From: Isoetes taiwanensis
Taxonomy: Eukaryota; Streptophyta; Lycopodiopsida; Isoetales; Isoetaceae
Direction: 5' to 3'
DNA: 64,000 nucleotides
Assembly (NCBI GenBank): GCA_021234155.1
Contig: JAJEKV010000026.1
Coordinates: 1,362,001 to 1,426,000 of the forward strand
Part shown: positions 12,609-23,954 of the stretch, one piece after another
Numbering within the stretch: position 1 is the stretch's first letter
How the letters are laid out: every line of letters starts with the position of its first letter
Position numbers and translations under genes: made by a program
Notes under the pieces: model-generated
Told to the model about the DNA's origin: nothing
Databases searched by the model: none
Seen by the model: only the letters and a program-made list of their open reading frames with translations

Positions 12609-13226
12609 TCAAAATGCCACATAGCGAGAGCAACCGTGCCAAAGCGAAGTGACACGAGCTGTCATCCGACCCGCGGCTGCCAGGGCTACTTCTCTGGGGT
12701 GGGAGCCGCAGACATCGTCGGCCGAGGGGTCAAGTCGCATGGGCTGCTCTACTCCTGTCCGTGCATTGAAATCTCCAAGAAGGACGACCCTACCCAACTG
12801 CTGATGCTGCTGTATGTCATCATATAGATCGACATACGGGTCCGTCCTATCCGCATCGGGGTGGCTGCGATAGAAGGTGCTGTCTGCGTGAGGGAAATAA
12901 CAGGCGGCCAGAAAAAGAGGGTTGCCACTGGTATTATGCACACGAACCCAGAAGTACCGGTTGTGTCTGTCTGTCTTCTGGAGGGTAACCGAATGTGCCA
13001 AGGTTGTCCGGTAGTAGCAAGCCACTCCACCATGACCCCGCTGTCCCGTACAGGTATTGAAGACCGAGAAATGTTGGTAACCCGGCAACTCAGGTAGCCT
13101 GTGCCCAGCATGCTCCCATGTCTCCATGAGGAAGATGAGATCCATACCGGCTGCCACGGAGTTCAGACTGTCCCCCTTCTGCCAAGGGAAGCCTCGACAG
13201 TTCCATGAGACCACCCGGAGACACAA
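12609..13226 (-). pseudogene. LINE apurinic-type endonuclease domain
   Basis: The 205-codon frame begins MCLRVVSWNCRGF, matching the N-terminal strand of the exonuclease-endonuclease-phosphatase fold (SWNCRG). It continues with LIFLMETW (the catalytic ET motif), the GHGGVACYYR region, then LAACYFPHAD and LLGDFNARTG (the catalytic GDFN motif). In LINEs this domain nicks the target DNA to prime reverse transcription. The first catalytic segments look intact, but the frame is lost after about residue 190, before the terminal SDH segment. A remnant of that region reads SDHLPLYLDL in another frame at about 12465-12390. Confidence 0.85.
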
Positions 13227-13791
13227 TTCCTATTTGTCGCCAGGATGGTATGCGCAAACCGAAGTCGGGGAGGACGGGAAGCAGAGGGCCGAAAGGGGAG
13301 AAGTAGATGGAGCCGGAGGCAAAGATGTGGTCGAGAGGGCGGGTCAGCGAGGGAGCAGTGAGTAGGAGCAGGAGAAAGGGGGGCCGGGGTAGTAGAAGCG
13401 TACGCTGCCGCTACCGCGGGTTGGGGCTGCGGGTCCGCAGCAGTAGCAGTGCCGTCGGAAAATGTGCATCCCGCCGAACCAATCCCGTGCCCCTCGCTGG
13501 CTAATGCCTCCGACCCCCGACAAGCCCTCGTCAAGGCCTCCCGCTGCACGGTGTGAGGTCCCGTCCACATACGTGGATGTCCCTTCAACATCCGCCCTCG
13601 GCGCAATATGGCATCACGCACTGCGGCATCCGCAACCGCGGAATATGACAATGCGTCACGCCCGGCGCCGAGCCCCCATGCCGGGCTGCTCGAGAAATGT
13701 GAACTGGCCCCGGGAATGTCATCCGATCGAGAATGTGTGTTCGGATGTTGTGGGCGAGACTCTCCCCCTGCTGTTGCAGGTGTATATGTAG

Positions 13792-15289
13792 ACAATATGA
13801 AGATATGTGGAAAAACAAAATGCATATAGGCAAACATGAGAGCGTCACTTGGACTCCACGACCTGCAAATGCAAAGAGGCTAGATAGCTGCATGGAGTGG
13901 AAGAACTACATTGCAACAGGCAGAGCTAAAAATGGACTTGGAATTGCAAACCTGATGGTGGAAAGAAGAAAAGCAAATTCTAGACATGATCTAAGTAAAC
14001 TAAAACTACACATCCAACCGCTCCCTCGATCATCACTGGCGGAGAGCCAGGGCAAATTAAGAAAAGGAAGAACAAGAAAAGCTGAGGCTAAATGTTGCAT
14101 CTCACCTCCGTTCCTGCGCATGCCCCACCAGCCTGGCCGAAATCCAACCTAACAGAGGAGAATGGAGAAAGGAAGCTCGGATCTGGATTCAGAGAAAAAC
14201 AATGGCGATGCTTAGGCTTAGGCCGAGGCCGAGGCTTAGGCTTGGCTTAGGCTTAGGCTTAGGCTGAGGCTAAGGCTTAGGCTTGGCTTAGGCTTAGGCT
14301 TAGGTGTAGTCAACGGCAAAAGAAGCAGGAGCAAGGAAATCCAAGGAAAAAGTGTTTGAACGAGGAAGCTGGAAATAGGAGAGCGCAATCATGGACCCAG
14401 GTGATGGCGCACAGCCAGCCTTCAGAGATCGAAGCCAAGAACCGGAAAAGGTCTGCGACCTTGTTCCTCACAACCGAGCCGCTATAAAATGGGCGAACCA
14501 GCAACAATTCAGCAGCCAGACTCCTGCCAATGCTCCAGCGACCACGTCCACGCAAGATGCGGCTCTGCACAACTCAGGTGTCCCGCTTGGACCAATGGGT
14601 TCCAGCTTCTAGAATGTCCGTTTGAAGAACGAAAGAGAGGCAAGACAAAGAGGGGCTGAGAATGAAAACCGTAAAAGAAAACACAGGCATGGATCCGCAA
14701 TCAAAATGGCAGGGAACTGCCTTGGACATGCAGGATCAAGACAAAGACAGAGGATAGGATGGGGAAAAAGAAGGAAACTAAACCAGAGAGCATGCGCTAA
14801 TTAGTGAACACAGCCGAATCCAGCTCTCTGCATCGCAAATTCTTGAGCCGCAAGACCAATCATATAATCCGCCATCGTGCATGCAAAAGGCCGATTTCTG
14901 CAACAACAAATAACTAATATAGCACACAGAAGAGGAAACAGTGAGCATGGCTTGCCAGTTCGCATGGCTTGCCAATTGAATCGATCACCAACAAACCAAT
15001 ATACCTCAACCAATAGACCCCAGATGCAATTTTGTTGCTCCAAAGTTAACTGCATGTATCAAATTCAACAGAAAAACCCATACCTTCCAAAATCTGCGGT
15101 CGGATGCACATAGCCAGAATGGCCCCTACCACTACATACCGAGAGCATAAAGAAGGAGAGCATAAGAACCTGCTCAAGAACTTACTGCCACAGTTGCCTG
15201 CTAAAAAGTTCTCTGGCACCAGCTATAACGCGCCCGAGAAGAAGAAGCCGTGATGTCGCTATAGATGAGCCTGAAAATGAGCAAAGTGG
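13792..15289. other. Intergenic, no supported gene
   Basis: Apart from the hexanucleotide array at 14209-14306, I see no gene, RNA or element with recognisable ends. The longest frame here (13733-14152) has no domain and overlaps the LINE edge. Confidence 0.5.
14209..14306. repeat. Interrupted (TTAGGC)n hexanucleotide array
   Basis: About 98 bp are composed of ggctta units with variants (ggccga, ggctga, ggctaa) and two shortened units reading cttggctta. The perfect unit TTAGGC is identical to the nematode telomere repeat. Most plants use TTTAGGG or TTAGGG, so an ordinary internal microsatellite is the safer reading. The degeneracy argues against an active telomere. Confidence 0.85.
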
Positions 15290-15462
15290 GCCAGGTGGAC
15301 AAAAGAGTGGAGATGGTGATGTGCAGGACAATTGGGTGGAAGAGTGGAGAGAGCGAAGATGGCAGCAAGGTGAATCAAATCGAAATCCCAAGCTCAAGAT
15401 AGAACTCGAATTCTAGAATGAGGAGAAGTGCGCTAACCCCTCCCGCGCATCCATCCAGAGAT

Positions 15463-15530
15463 ACCTGTAGAAAAACAGTGAAGAATCCAAAATGGAACCT
15501 GTAGAAAAACAGTGAAGAATCCAAAATGGA
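15463..15530. repeat. Perfect 34-bp tandem duplication
   Basis: The unit at 15463-15496, starting acctgtagaaaaacag, is repeated exactly at 15497-15530. The two copies are identical, so this is recent or an assembly stutter. Confidence 0.9.
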
Positions 15531-16400
15531 TTGATAGTACCATGGCTCGAACCCTCATCCATAAGATGATAAATCTACACCCTAACACGCCAACCATCCG
15601 AAATGCAGGCAAAAGACAAAAACAATCAAGTATTCCACCCAAAAAAACAACCCTAAACCCGAGATGCATGCGAAAACATTACACAAAGCAATTGCCATGC
15701 ATAAATCAGCCAGCATGCACAAGGCAAGTGTGCTAAGGAAGACCAATCACGCCTGTAAAATGCATAGAAACCGCAAAGCAAGATGAAAGCGCCTCGGATC
15801 GCGGGGCTGCCCAAATCTCTATGAATTGCTTCGATGCTGACGAATCCGCCCTGCATGCAACAAAATACTGCAAAGAAAGATACCTGGGTCGCCTGCAAAC
15901 CATTAGTGGCCCTGTGAGGAAATAATCCGCATGCAATCTGTGCAAAAAACAAAACAATCGATGAGTTCCATCCGAAAAAAAACAATCTGGACTAGATGCA
16001 TGCAACAAAGTGATGCCTTCAATTGACATGCAAAAAATCAGCCAGCATTCACGAAGAAATTGCGCGAAGAAAGAAGAGATCACGCTCATATTTTGAATCC
16101 TCCGCGTAGCATGCAAAACAAAGAAAGTGCTAGCAAGAAACCATGAGAAAGAGCAAGCCAAAAGGGAAGGAAAGAAGAAGAGCAATCTAAAAGGGAAGAA
16201 AAGAGGAAGAGCAATCTAAAAGGAAAAGAGAGAAAGCAAATCTCCAAAGAGGAGAAAAGAGGATGGAGCCAAAGGAAGCTACGAGCACGAAGAAAATGCT
16301 GCTGTGAGAAGACGCCGATAACCGGCCTGAGAATGGAACTAGCCTAATATAGGGGCTCGTCCTTTCCCAGAATGGCGATCCGATGGCTCGGATCGATGGG

Positions 16401-16476
16401 ATTCTGGGAAAGGACTCGCGAGAGACACAAAACCGGCCGGCCGGTTTTGTGTCTCTCGCGAGTCCTTTCCCAGAAT
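16401..16476. repeat. 76-bp perfect palindrome, no spacer
   Basis: The arms are 16401-16438 and 16439-16476, 38 bp each, perfectly complementary with zero spacer and the centre in ggccggcc. The outer 14 bases (attctgggaaagga) also occur in inverted form at 16359-16372, making a larger nested hairpin around gatccgatggctcggatcg. Sequence before the centre follows the palindrome-family block. After 38 bp of exact retracing it switches to the unrelated repeat copy at 16481. That is the geometry of a fold-back junction. Confidence 0.9.
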
Positions 16477-16480
16477 GTAA

Positions 16481-18204
16481 CTAGTACACATGTCGTGCCA
16501 TAAAAGATCCCTGTTTTCTCATGTATGAGTAAGATATTTTTGGACAGCCAGCATTCTATGTCAAGGCTAAACTTTTCAGCCATCATGGCAATCCTAGAAA
16601 AGAGTATCAGTTCACAAAACCTTTATAACAACCATATAGAGTACCAATTTGATGTAATCATTTAAACTGCATCAGAAGTGTCAAGCTCCAGTCCCCATTT
16701 GCATGTCAACTCCTAAGAACTCCTAATACACTGGACAAAAGGAAAACATTAAGAGGAGAAGCCCGTACCTGCAGCCAATCAATACATCATTAGCCTGATA
16801 AGGGTAAAGATGCAAGGGCCAAAAGGTACCTTAGGCTTCTCGGTTATTAACCGATCACCTAATGTAATCCTTTTGCCCAACTATCAAAAAGAACTTAGAA
16901 CACTTTGACATAAATCTTGACAAATGAGAGAGAATAATCATCACTAGATTAAAAAACAGAAAATGACCAAGAAACAACCTTTCAGTTTATATGCCAAGTC
17001 TGCCAAAAGCATATTGAAGCATCCAGCAAGATACGAGGGAACAATTGATAAAATAAACATATAGATTTATCTTCTTCCTAACCATCCGGCAATAGCCTTA
17101 AAAAATCTTTTGCCTCAAAGCCTTGATGCACAGGCCGATTCTCAACTCAAATACTAATTACTTTCCTTTATGAAAATGATCACTGCCATACCTGGTATAT
17201 GCTGATTTTAGAAAGCTCATCATCCTTTAAGGCCGAAATCATCCTTTGTGGAGTTAAATCCATAGTCTTCTTCTTGCCTTTGTGTGATATGAACTGGAGC
17301 CGCTTGAGAAACTTCCCCTTAGCATCGTCCAAATTTCCAGCATGGTGTAAGCCATCAGGCAACGGTAGGACACAGCTACCGAAAGCTCCACAGTTTCCTG
17401 AGGTAAGCTCCATCATTTGAGGCGATGAATCCACTTGCAAATGGATACACACTTGCCCTATTTTTTTTAACAAACAGCAGAATCCGGAAAGCAGATGTGG
17501 ATCTATATCATGAATAAATAAACTGAACACAGTATCGCCTGCCTACATCATGACGGTCCAGCATAAAATATCATCAGCATGAAGATTAACCCTGAAGCTA
17601 CTGCTTGTGGCGTGTTGTTCAAGCCAAAAACTAGGCCGGACTTGCAGAATATAGAAAAGCCCCTTATGAAACATATTCAAGGCAACATCCAAAATCAAAT
17701 ATGCTCTGTAAGATAAATTCTTGGGAAGAGACCACATAACGCTGGCAGAATATCCCCTTAGCCTTCCCATCAAAATTTGAAGGCCACTTAGGTATAACCA
17801 TAATGTACATTGTGAAACTAGCCATACATATCAACGTGGAAATATTCATTTACAAGAACCCCTGGTTTCTCTATGCATACACATATATATTATGCCCATA
17901 TCTGGACAATGGATTTGCCACATAAGCAAATTGATGCCTAGGTCGGCCTGGATTACTATTAAGCCATGTGAGTGTACACGTAAAGGGCTAAATCTAGACA
18001 TTCAAGTTATCCTTATAGCTAAGAGCTTCCCTAACAGAACTTATATGTGCTCAATTGCACAAAAATTTTTTTTTAAGTCTAATAGCTTAGGAGGGATAGT
18101 CAACACAAAGGTTTACTGGGTTTACTCCCTCACTGGTGCTATTCAGTTACATTCTTGTAATAACAGTAAGAGAAGCTAACAAGTAGCATGCATATATAAA
18201 AAAA
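16481..18204. repeat. Copy A of a 1.7-kb directly repeated segment
   Basis: It matches 19218-20941 at an offset of about 2737 bp. Only a handful of differences are seen, several at CAG sites: aacaaacagcagaatcc here against aacaaaacaaagagaatcc in copy B near 20210, and gctggcagaat against gctggcggaat near 20485. The left boundary falls 5 bp after the 76-bp palindrome. The sequence that precedes copy B is the natural continuation of copy A (18205-19217), so copy A is truncated on its left by the palindrome junction. Confidence 0.9.
17180..17773 (-). pseudogene. Unrecognised reading frame, copy A
   Basis: On the minus strand one frame of about 198 codons runs 17773-17180, interrupted only by a TAG at about 17543-17545. 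Segments include MWSLPKNLSYRAYLILDVAL, then after the stop SLFIHDIDPHLLSGFCCLLK and ALKDDELSKISIYQ. Amino-acid composition is protein-like and the frame is kept in copy B, so it may be exons of a host gene. An overlapping frame (17849-17664) also looks protein-like, so the true exon path is unclear. I do not recognise the family. The TAG could be a real stop, an unrecognised splice site or a miscalled CAG. Confidence 0.4.
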
Positions 18205-19217
18205 ACCCTACCTCCTACCGTAAGGAGAGGCCAAGATTCTTCCTGCAACACAGTTTTCATAGGGATGACAGACCCCTACAACTGCAGGAATCATGCCTCA
18301 CCTCATGAAAACTGTTTGCCAATGCTTGAAGATAGTACAAAAACAAAAAAATATATGATCACATCTTAAGGAACTACCGTTTCCTTTTTTGCAATAGAAA
18401 CTTAGAATGAAAGTAACACTACCTCAAATAGAAAAGTAGTTGTTGCGAACTTGCATTAGCACCAGGAATCAAACCGAATTCCAGCTAACAGACGTATCAT
18501 CAGACGGCATGTACATAAGCCATGTGGCTACATAGGAACTTCATTGTTCCAAAGCTCATCCATATTTTAAATAGCAAGCCAAGTGGCAATGGTGGACAAC
18601 AGTCCATGTATGTGTTTTCAGTCAAGTGGCACACTGTGCCAGATGGCAAACCATGACATTAGGGTCTTTCCATTTTTGCATCTTGTCAAAGCCTCAGCTC
18701 ACGAGTTCTCAGTTCCATTGGAATCACTATTTTGAACTCAAACTCTTCTTGATTCTCATATTCTGCAATTAATCATGCATCAGAAATATATGGAATTTTA
18801 AAGAAAATCAATGCAAGTGCAAAGATATATCCGAAGAAACCTAAGCATTAATATATAATCGAAAGGATAAGAAACCTTAACCAAGGAAATATGGCAGCAC
18901 TGATAAGACCAATGCACGTATGTCATAAAAAACCGGCTTGAACTAGTTAAACCTAGCACAAACATCAGCATTGGTCAATCCCTCCATTTGCCTTATCCGC
19001 CATACAAGGACTTTACAATCCAGGATGGTACCATAAATCCAGGGAAAACAGTTAACTACTAGTAATCTTCATAATACAATCACAAAGACTTGAAGTCCAA
19101 ATATCATAAACACCCAAATGGACAACATTTCTCAAGCTCAATAAATACCTTAGCTCAATAGATACTTTAGGACAGTAAACCATTGATGTATAAGAAAACA
19201 TAGTTACATTAGTGTAG
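18205..19217. other. Spacer between copies A and B, no gene
   Basis: AT-rich non-coding sequence. It is present once, after copy A; copy B is cut off by the A-run at 20938. No recognisable element. Confidence 0.5.
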
Positions 19218-20934
19218 CTAGTACACATGTCGTGCCATAAAAGATCCCTGTTTTCTCATGTATGAGTAAGATATTTTTGGACAGCCAGCATTCTATGTCA
19301 AGGCTAAACTTTTCAGCCATCATGGCAATCCTAGAAAAGAGTATCAGTTCACAAAACCTTTATAACAACCATATAGAGTACCAATTTGATGTAATCATTT
19401 AAACTGCATCAGAAGTGTCAAGCTCCAGTCCCCATTTGCATGTCAACTCCTAAGAACTCCTAATACACTGGACAAAAGGAAAACATTAAGAGGAGAAGCC
19501 CGTACCTGCAGCCAATCAATACATCATTAGCCTGATAAGGGTAAAGATGCAAGGGCCAAAAGGTACCTTAGGCTTCTCGGTTATTAACCGATCACCTAAT
19601 GTAATCCTTTTGCCCAACTATCAAAAAGAACTTAGAACACTTTGACATAAATCTTGACAAATGAGAGAGAATAATCATCACTAGATTAAAAAACAGAAAA
19701 TGACCAAGAAACAACCTTTCAGTTTATATGCCAAGTCTGCCAAAAGCATATTGAAGCATCCAGCAAGATATGAGGGAACAATTGATAAAATAAACATATA
19801 GATTTATCTTCTTCCTAACCATCCGGCAATAGCCTTAAAAAATCTTTTGCCTCAAAGCCTTGATGCACAGGCCGATTCTCAACTCAAATACTAATTACTT
19901 TCCTTTATGAAAATGATCACTGCCATACCTGGTATATGCTGATTTTAGAAAGCTCATCATCCTTTAAGGCCGAAATCATCCTTTGTGGAGTTAAATCCAT
20001 AGTCTTCTTCTTGCCTTTGTGTGATATGAACTGGAGCCGCTTGAGAAACTTCCCCTTAGCATCGTCCAAATTTCCAGCATGGTGTAAGCCATCAGGCAAC
20101 GGTAGGACACAGCTACCGAAAGCTCCACAGTTTCCTGAGGTAAGCTCCATCATTTGAGGCGATGAATCCACTTGCAAATGGATACACACTTGCCCTATTT
20201 TTTTAACAAAACAAAGAGAATCCGGAAAGCAGATGTGGATCTATATCATGAATAAATAAACTGAACACAGTATCGCCTGCCTACATCATGACGGTCCAGC
20301 ATAAAATATCATCAGCATGAAGATTAACCCTGAAGCTACTGCTTGTGGCGTGTTGTTCAAGCCAAAAACTAGGCCGGACTTGCAGAATATAGAAAAGCCC
20401 CTTATGAAACATACTCAAGGCAACATCCAAAATCAAATATGCTCTGTAAGATAAATTCTTGGGAAGAGACCACATAACGCTGGCGGAATATCCCCTTAGC
20501 CTTCCCATCAAAATTTGAAGGCCACTTAGGTATAACCATAATGTACATTGTGAAACTAGCCATACATATCAACGTGGAAATATTCATTTACAAGAACCCC
20601 TGGTTTCTCTATGCATACACATATATATTATGCCCATATCTGGACAATGGATTTGCCACATAAGCAAATTGATGCCTAGGTCGGCCTGGATTACTATTAA
20701 GCCATGTGAGTGTACACGTAAAGGGCTAAATCTAGACATTCAAGTTATCCTTATAGCTAAGAGCTTCCCTAACAGAACTTATATGTGCTCAATTGCACAA
20801 AAAATTTTTTTTAAGTCTAATAGCCCAGGAGGGATAGTCAACACAAAGGTTTACTGGGTTTACTCCCTCACTGGTGCTATTCAGTTACATTCTTGTAATA
20901 ACAGTAAGAGAAGCTAACAAGTAGCATGCATATA

Positions 20935-20941
<7 letters not shown>
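19218..20941. repeat. Copy B of the 1.7-kb repeated segment
   Basis: It is colinear with 16481-18204. It ends exactly at a run of 41 A residues (20938-20978), where copy A has only eight A's before unique sequence. A homopolymer at the breakpoint points to slippage, poly-A-mediated joining, or a failed assembly join. Confidence 0.9.
19917..20511 (-). pseudogene. Unrecognised reading frame, copy B
   Basis: Same frame as 17180-17773, with the same TAG at the equivalent position (20281-20283). Here the frame is further broken near 20195-20215, where a CAGCAG in copy A reads CAAAGAG and the T-run length differs by one. The downstream part restarts as CIHLQVDSSPQMMEL. The extra damage sits exactly on a CAG site, in line with the error pattern described for this window. 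Confidence 0.4.

Positions 20942-20978
<37 letters not shown>
20938..20978. repeat. 41-bp A homopolymer
   Basis: Uninterrupted A run ending copy B. It is not followed by a recognisable retroelement end on either strand, and no target-site duplication was found around it. Confidence 0.95.
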
Positions 20979-20981
<3 letters not shown>

Positions 20982-21111
20982 GAACCATCCTATACCACAT
21001 ACCAAAACGGTGTTCAAGAATTTTGAAAAAATAAACTATAAGAAAAACTAGCTAGCATAAAATTCATGTTAACCCTCAAACTTAAATCTCCTAAACTACA
21101 CATTGTAGGAA

Positions 21112-21183
21112 GGAAGGAAGGAAGGAAGGAAGAAACTTTTAACGTCCACGGAGCCCAATCGGGCTATGGGACCACAATCACGT
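21112..21183 (-). mobile_element. 72-bp LINE 3' end with target-site duplications
   Basis: Read on the minus strand it contains the LINE 3' stem-loop and a (TTCC)n tail. It is bounded by identical 11-bp sequences CATTGTAGGAA at 21101-21111 and 21184-21194. The first repeat merges into the GGAA tail, so the exact edge may shift by a few bases. The stem-loop (21144-21172) has inner arms AGCCC/GGGCT. This is an extremely 5'-truncated insertion made by the same machinery as the LINE at 9708-13780. Confidence 0.85.
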
Positions 21184-21194
21184 CATTGTAGGAA

Positions 21195-23798
21195 CTTCAT
21201 TTTGTCGATATGGAGAAGTTCTGAAAAACAATGGTTAGCTTCTAATTGCTCACAAAATTTGAGCAAACATCATAGAATCTCCACACAGAATATGAAAAAT
21301 ATTGCTTGCACTTTATTGCTAGACCAAAAAATTGCACTTTTCTAAACTTAAAAGATTAGATTGCTAAAACAATTGTATGTTAAGAAAGAAACTATGAAAC
21401 TATATGAAACTATATGGCAATGTTTTCCACTATAATATTAGATGCTGATCTATTTAGGCCTAGATTTTGCTTCCACATCTTCATGAACCATAGGTCGCAC
21501 ACCCATTCATAGTACAAAGACTTGTATAGAAATAAAAGGGCTTTATATAAAGTTAAGGGTAAGATACTAGTGTAATGAAACAAAAAAAAAAGGTAGACCA
21601 ACAATTATAGCATATTTTATGTGTGAAACCGTGATGTGTTGGAAGAAAAAGAATATATGGTAATGGAGAAAGTTAGGTAAGGAAACATATGTGTAAGGGA
21701 ATATAAGGGACTATAATAATATTAATAGATGTACTATAATAAATAGTATATATTTATCGCGGCGACCAAGGCCGCCGCGAACATTTCTCTTTACCGACTT
21801 GATGTTATTTCAAGATGAAATTTTTCTACTAAATAACCTATTCATTAGTCAAGTTAAATGCCAGTCTAAAAGTTAATAGGCAACAACATTTAAACACATG
21901 AAATCAGTTTCTTTAAATGGAATGGTGAATTGGGCTTTTAAGAATTGTAGGAACTATGACCCTCAAATTGAATGTTGTTTACTTCAGGAACTTGATGGGA
22001 AACCTTAGTGTTCCAATAGAATAAACAAATATCAAAGAAGATACAATCATGGTCTACGCCTAATATCGTCCTTCTCAGGTCAAATCTTAGGTAGAAGATA
22101 GAAAGCACAAATGACTAGTCATAAATCCTTAGCAAACACTCGTCATAAATGATGTGAATGCTAGGGCTATCATTATTTGTTCAGCACCTTCTTGTGCAAC
22201 TCTAATGTTTTAAGAGTTCCTATTTTACAAATCATAAGGACAACATGTTTAAAATAGTCTGTATTATGGGTTTTAAAATAGTAAGAACTTTAGATTGATG
22301 AGATAAAGTTTGTTGCAAATGTTTTTACAAAAATTTTGGTTGAAGGAACAAAATTGAAAAACAAAAACAATTGTTTGCAATTGTTGGGAAAACAAAAAAG
22401 GAAGATTGTTCGAGAAAAAAACCCAAAAAAGATGTTGAAGAAAGCAAAAGCTTCACGGCAACGGCTTCTGCCGACCATGTTGGATTGGAAGCACAGCACA
22501 GCAACCCTAACTGAGCTCCTTCTTGGCCACCTTCTTCGGCCGCCCATTTCATCCAATCTGCGGAATTCATAACTCATTTTACAAACAAAGAACTTAGATT
22601 AATACCTCAGAATTTGGATTTGAAGGCACGACTTCACAAAGATTTGTGATGCTTGGATTTGAGGGCGCCTGAGCCAAATACCACTTAGCTTACTCTGATA
22701 CAATCTCATTTTTATCAAAGAAAATTTGGATCAAACCAATAGACTTGGCTAACGCTATTCTTAGCACAGATTGAAGGTAGAATCCGATAACAGAGTATGC
22801 ACTGACCTATTTCTTCCCCAACTAGCCATTTCCGGTCCATTGCTATCCGATACCCATCCTGCTGAATGATTTGTCCGGATATTCCATCTCTCCTGCTTGA
22901 TTTGTCTAGGTGTTCATGCAAACCAGATGCCGTAATCATGATCTGGAGTTGGGCGATTGCTCTGTGTAAATATCTTGCTTATTGCTTCTACACAAGCCCT
23001 AAAACAAAGCCCTAAAACAGAAACAGCGGAATGGCGGAATACCCCATCGATGGCAGGCCAGGCGGCAGGTCACGTTTTTGGGCATGAGCGATGATCTAGA
23101 GTGCCGACCTTTGATTAAGTTTCAATCTGAAAACTACCTTTGATTAAGCTTGGCCGGAATAGGTTTGGGTAGATTTTCTGAAGATAGATATGGCACAAAT
23201 CATGCAGAAGCAACGGATATGGCCATGGGATTTCGCCGGACTTGGCCTGAGGATTTCGGCCCTTTTAACCCAAGCATTTCTTCAAAGATAAAAATCTTGA
23301 ATACTTCGAGAGTGGAGCAACGGATTTGCCCGAAAATCTGACCGTTTGCCTGGCTATCTAGAATCGATGAGATAAAGATAGATCAGAGAAAGAACAGAAC
23401 GTGACGCCGACTATTTTTTCTTCTTTTTTTTTGAAACAGTGCTATTTTTTGCCCCCCGAAACACAGAATATGCTAAAGCATCTTGCCAATAAGAATTACA
23501 TGTGTTAGATATAAGTATGTGTAACAGAATAGTATGTGTAATTAATGATTATAATAGGGATGTACGCGTGAAAATAAAGTTACCCTTGCAATCCTAACGG
23601 TTGGTTGGTGATTGCACCACATCAGCTTGACAAGTTTAACTTTATTTTCACCTTTACAACATATACAAGTTAGTTTGAGAAGTCCTCTTTGATTGACACG
23701 TTAGGTTTTTGAGGCATTTTTGTTTTTTCTTTTTGCCGTATTTTCTTTGTCTTATACGTGGTGGGGAGCCAGGCGCTGCATCCCTGTTTCGCCATAGC
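21195..23798. other. AT-rich intergenic region, no supported gene
   Basis: No gene recognised in 2.6 kb. A GC-rich hairpin (CGCGGCG, 8-base spacer, CGCCGCG) stands out at 21758-21779 within AT-rich sequence. 21535-21562 (aagggctttatataaag) recurs at 33381-33406 directly before the dispersed repeat there. Frames at 22290-22577 and 22715-22939 have no domain. Confidence 0.5.
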
Positions 23799-23954
23799 CA
23801 GAATCTCTAAGCATCGAGGCTAGGAAATCTCGAGGGCCAAATCCATGCATGTCTTCAAGAAAGGTTCATAAAGATCCGGCATGGAGGCATAATCATATTG
23901 GATTCAAGGATTACCTCCTAGTTCAATCCAGCATGCTTATTCTTTAGGATGGAA
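23799..23954. repeat. Dispersed 156-bp repeat, copy 1
   Basis: It matches 33407-33562 and 45851-46006 with about 6-8% difference, including gaggctaggaaatctcgagg, catgcatgtcttcaagaaag and cagcatgcttattctttagg. Both strands have stops in every frame I tested, so it is probably non-coding. Flanks differ on both sides, so it is a discrete unit. No terminal inverted repeats or tail were found. Confidence 0.75.

Larger units (their letters stand above)
9708..13780 (-). mobile_element. Degenerate LINE retrotransposon, near full length
   Basis: On the minus strand the order is a GC-rich 5' region of ~550 bp, an apurinic-type endonuclease domain (13226-12609), a linker, reverse transcriptase (about 12017-10818), a C-terminal region (10729-9989), a 3' untranslated region with a conserved stem-loop (9767-9739) and a (TTCC)n tail ending at 9708. 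Candidate 11-bp target-site duplications flank it (9697-9707 and 13781-13791, one mismatch). The coding part is split into many frames by small indels. A microsatellite tail instead of poly-A, together with an APE-type endonuclease, is more RTE-like than L1-like; clade assignment is inference. The 5' region encodes no recognisable ORF1. GC content is much higher than in the flanks. Confidence 0.85.
15290..16476 (+). repeat. Rearranged third copy of palindrome-family blocks
   Basis: 15325-15475 matches 5355-5495 of the right arm (gaagagtggagagag, then ggtgaatcaaa, agatagaactc, gaatgaggagaagtgc, cgagatacc-type end). 16290-16440 matches 5100-5280 (gaagacgccg, ggaactagcctaatatagg, ggctcgtcctttccc, gatccgatggctcggatcg). 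The two blocks occur here in the opposite order to the right arm and about 0.8 kb apart, so the locus is rearranged. Purine-rich tandem stretches (gaagagcaatctaaaaggga units, about 16167-16235) lie between them. No gene is seen. Confidence 0.75.

Noticed and set aside
14209-14306. Telomere or former chromosome end
   Set aside because: Too short and too degenerate, and unique transposon sequence lies on both sides.
20938-20978. Poly-A tail of a processed retrocopy
   Set aside because: The preceding sequence is simply copy B of a local duplication, with introns or non-coding sequence. No target-site duplication was found.
21758-21779. CACTA transposon subterminal hairpin (CGCGGCG/CGCCGCG)
   Set aside because: A single short hairpin with no CACTA end, no 3-bp duplication and no transposase nearby.
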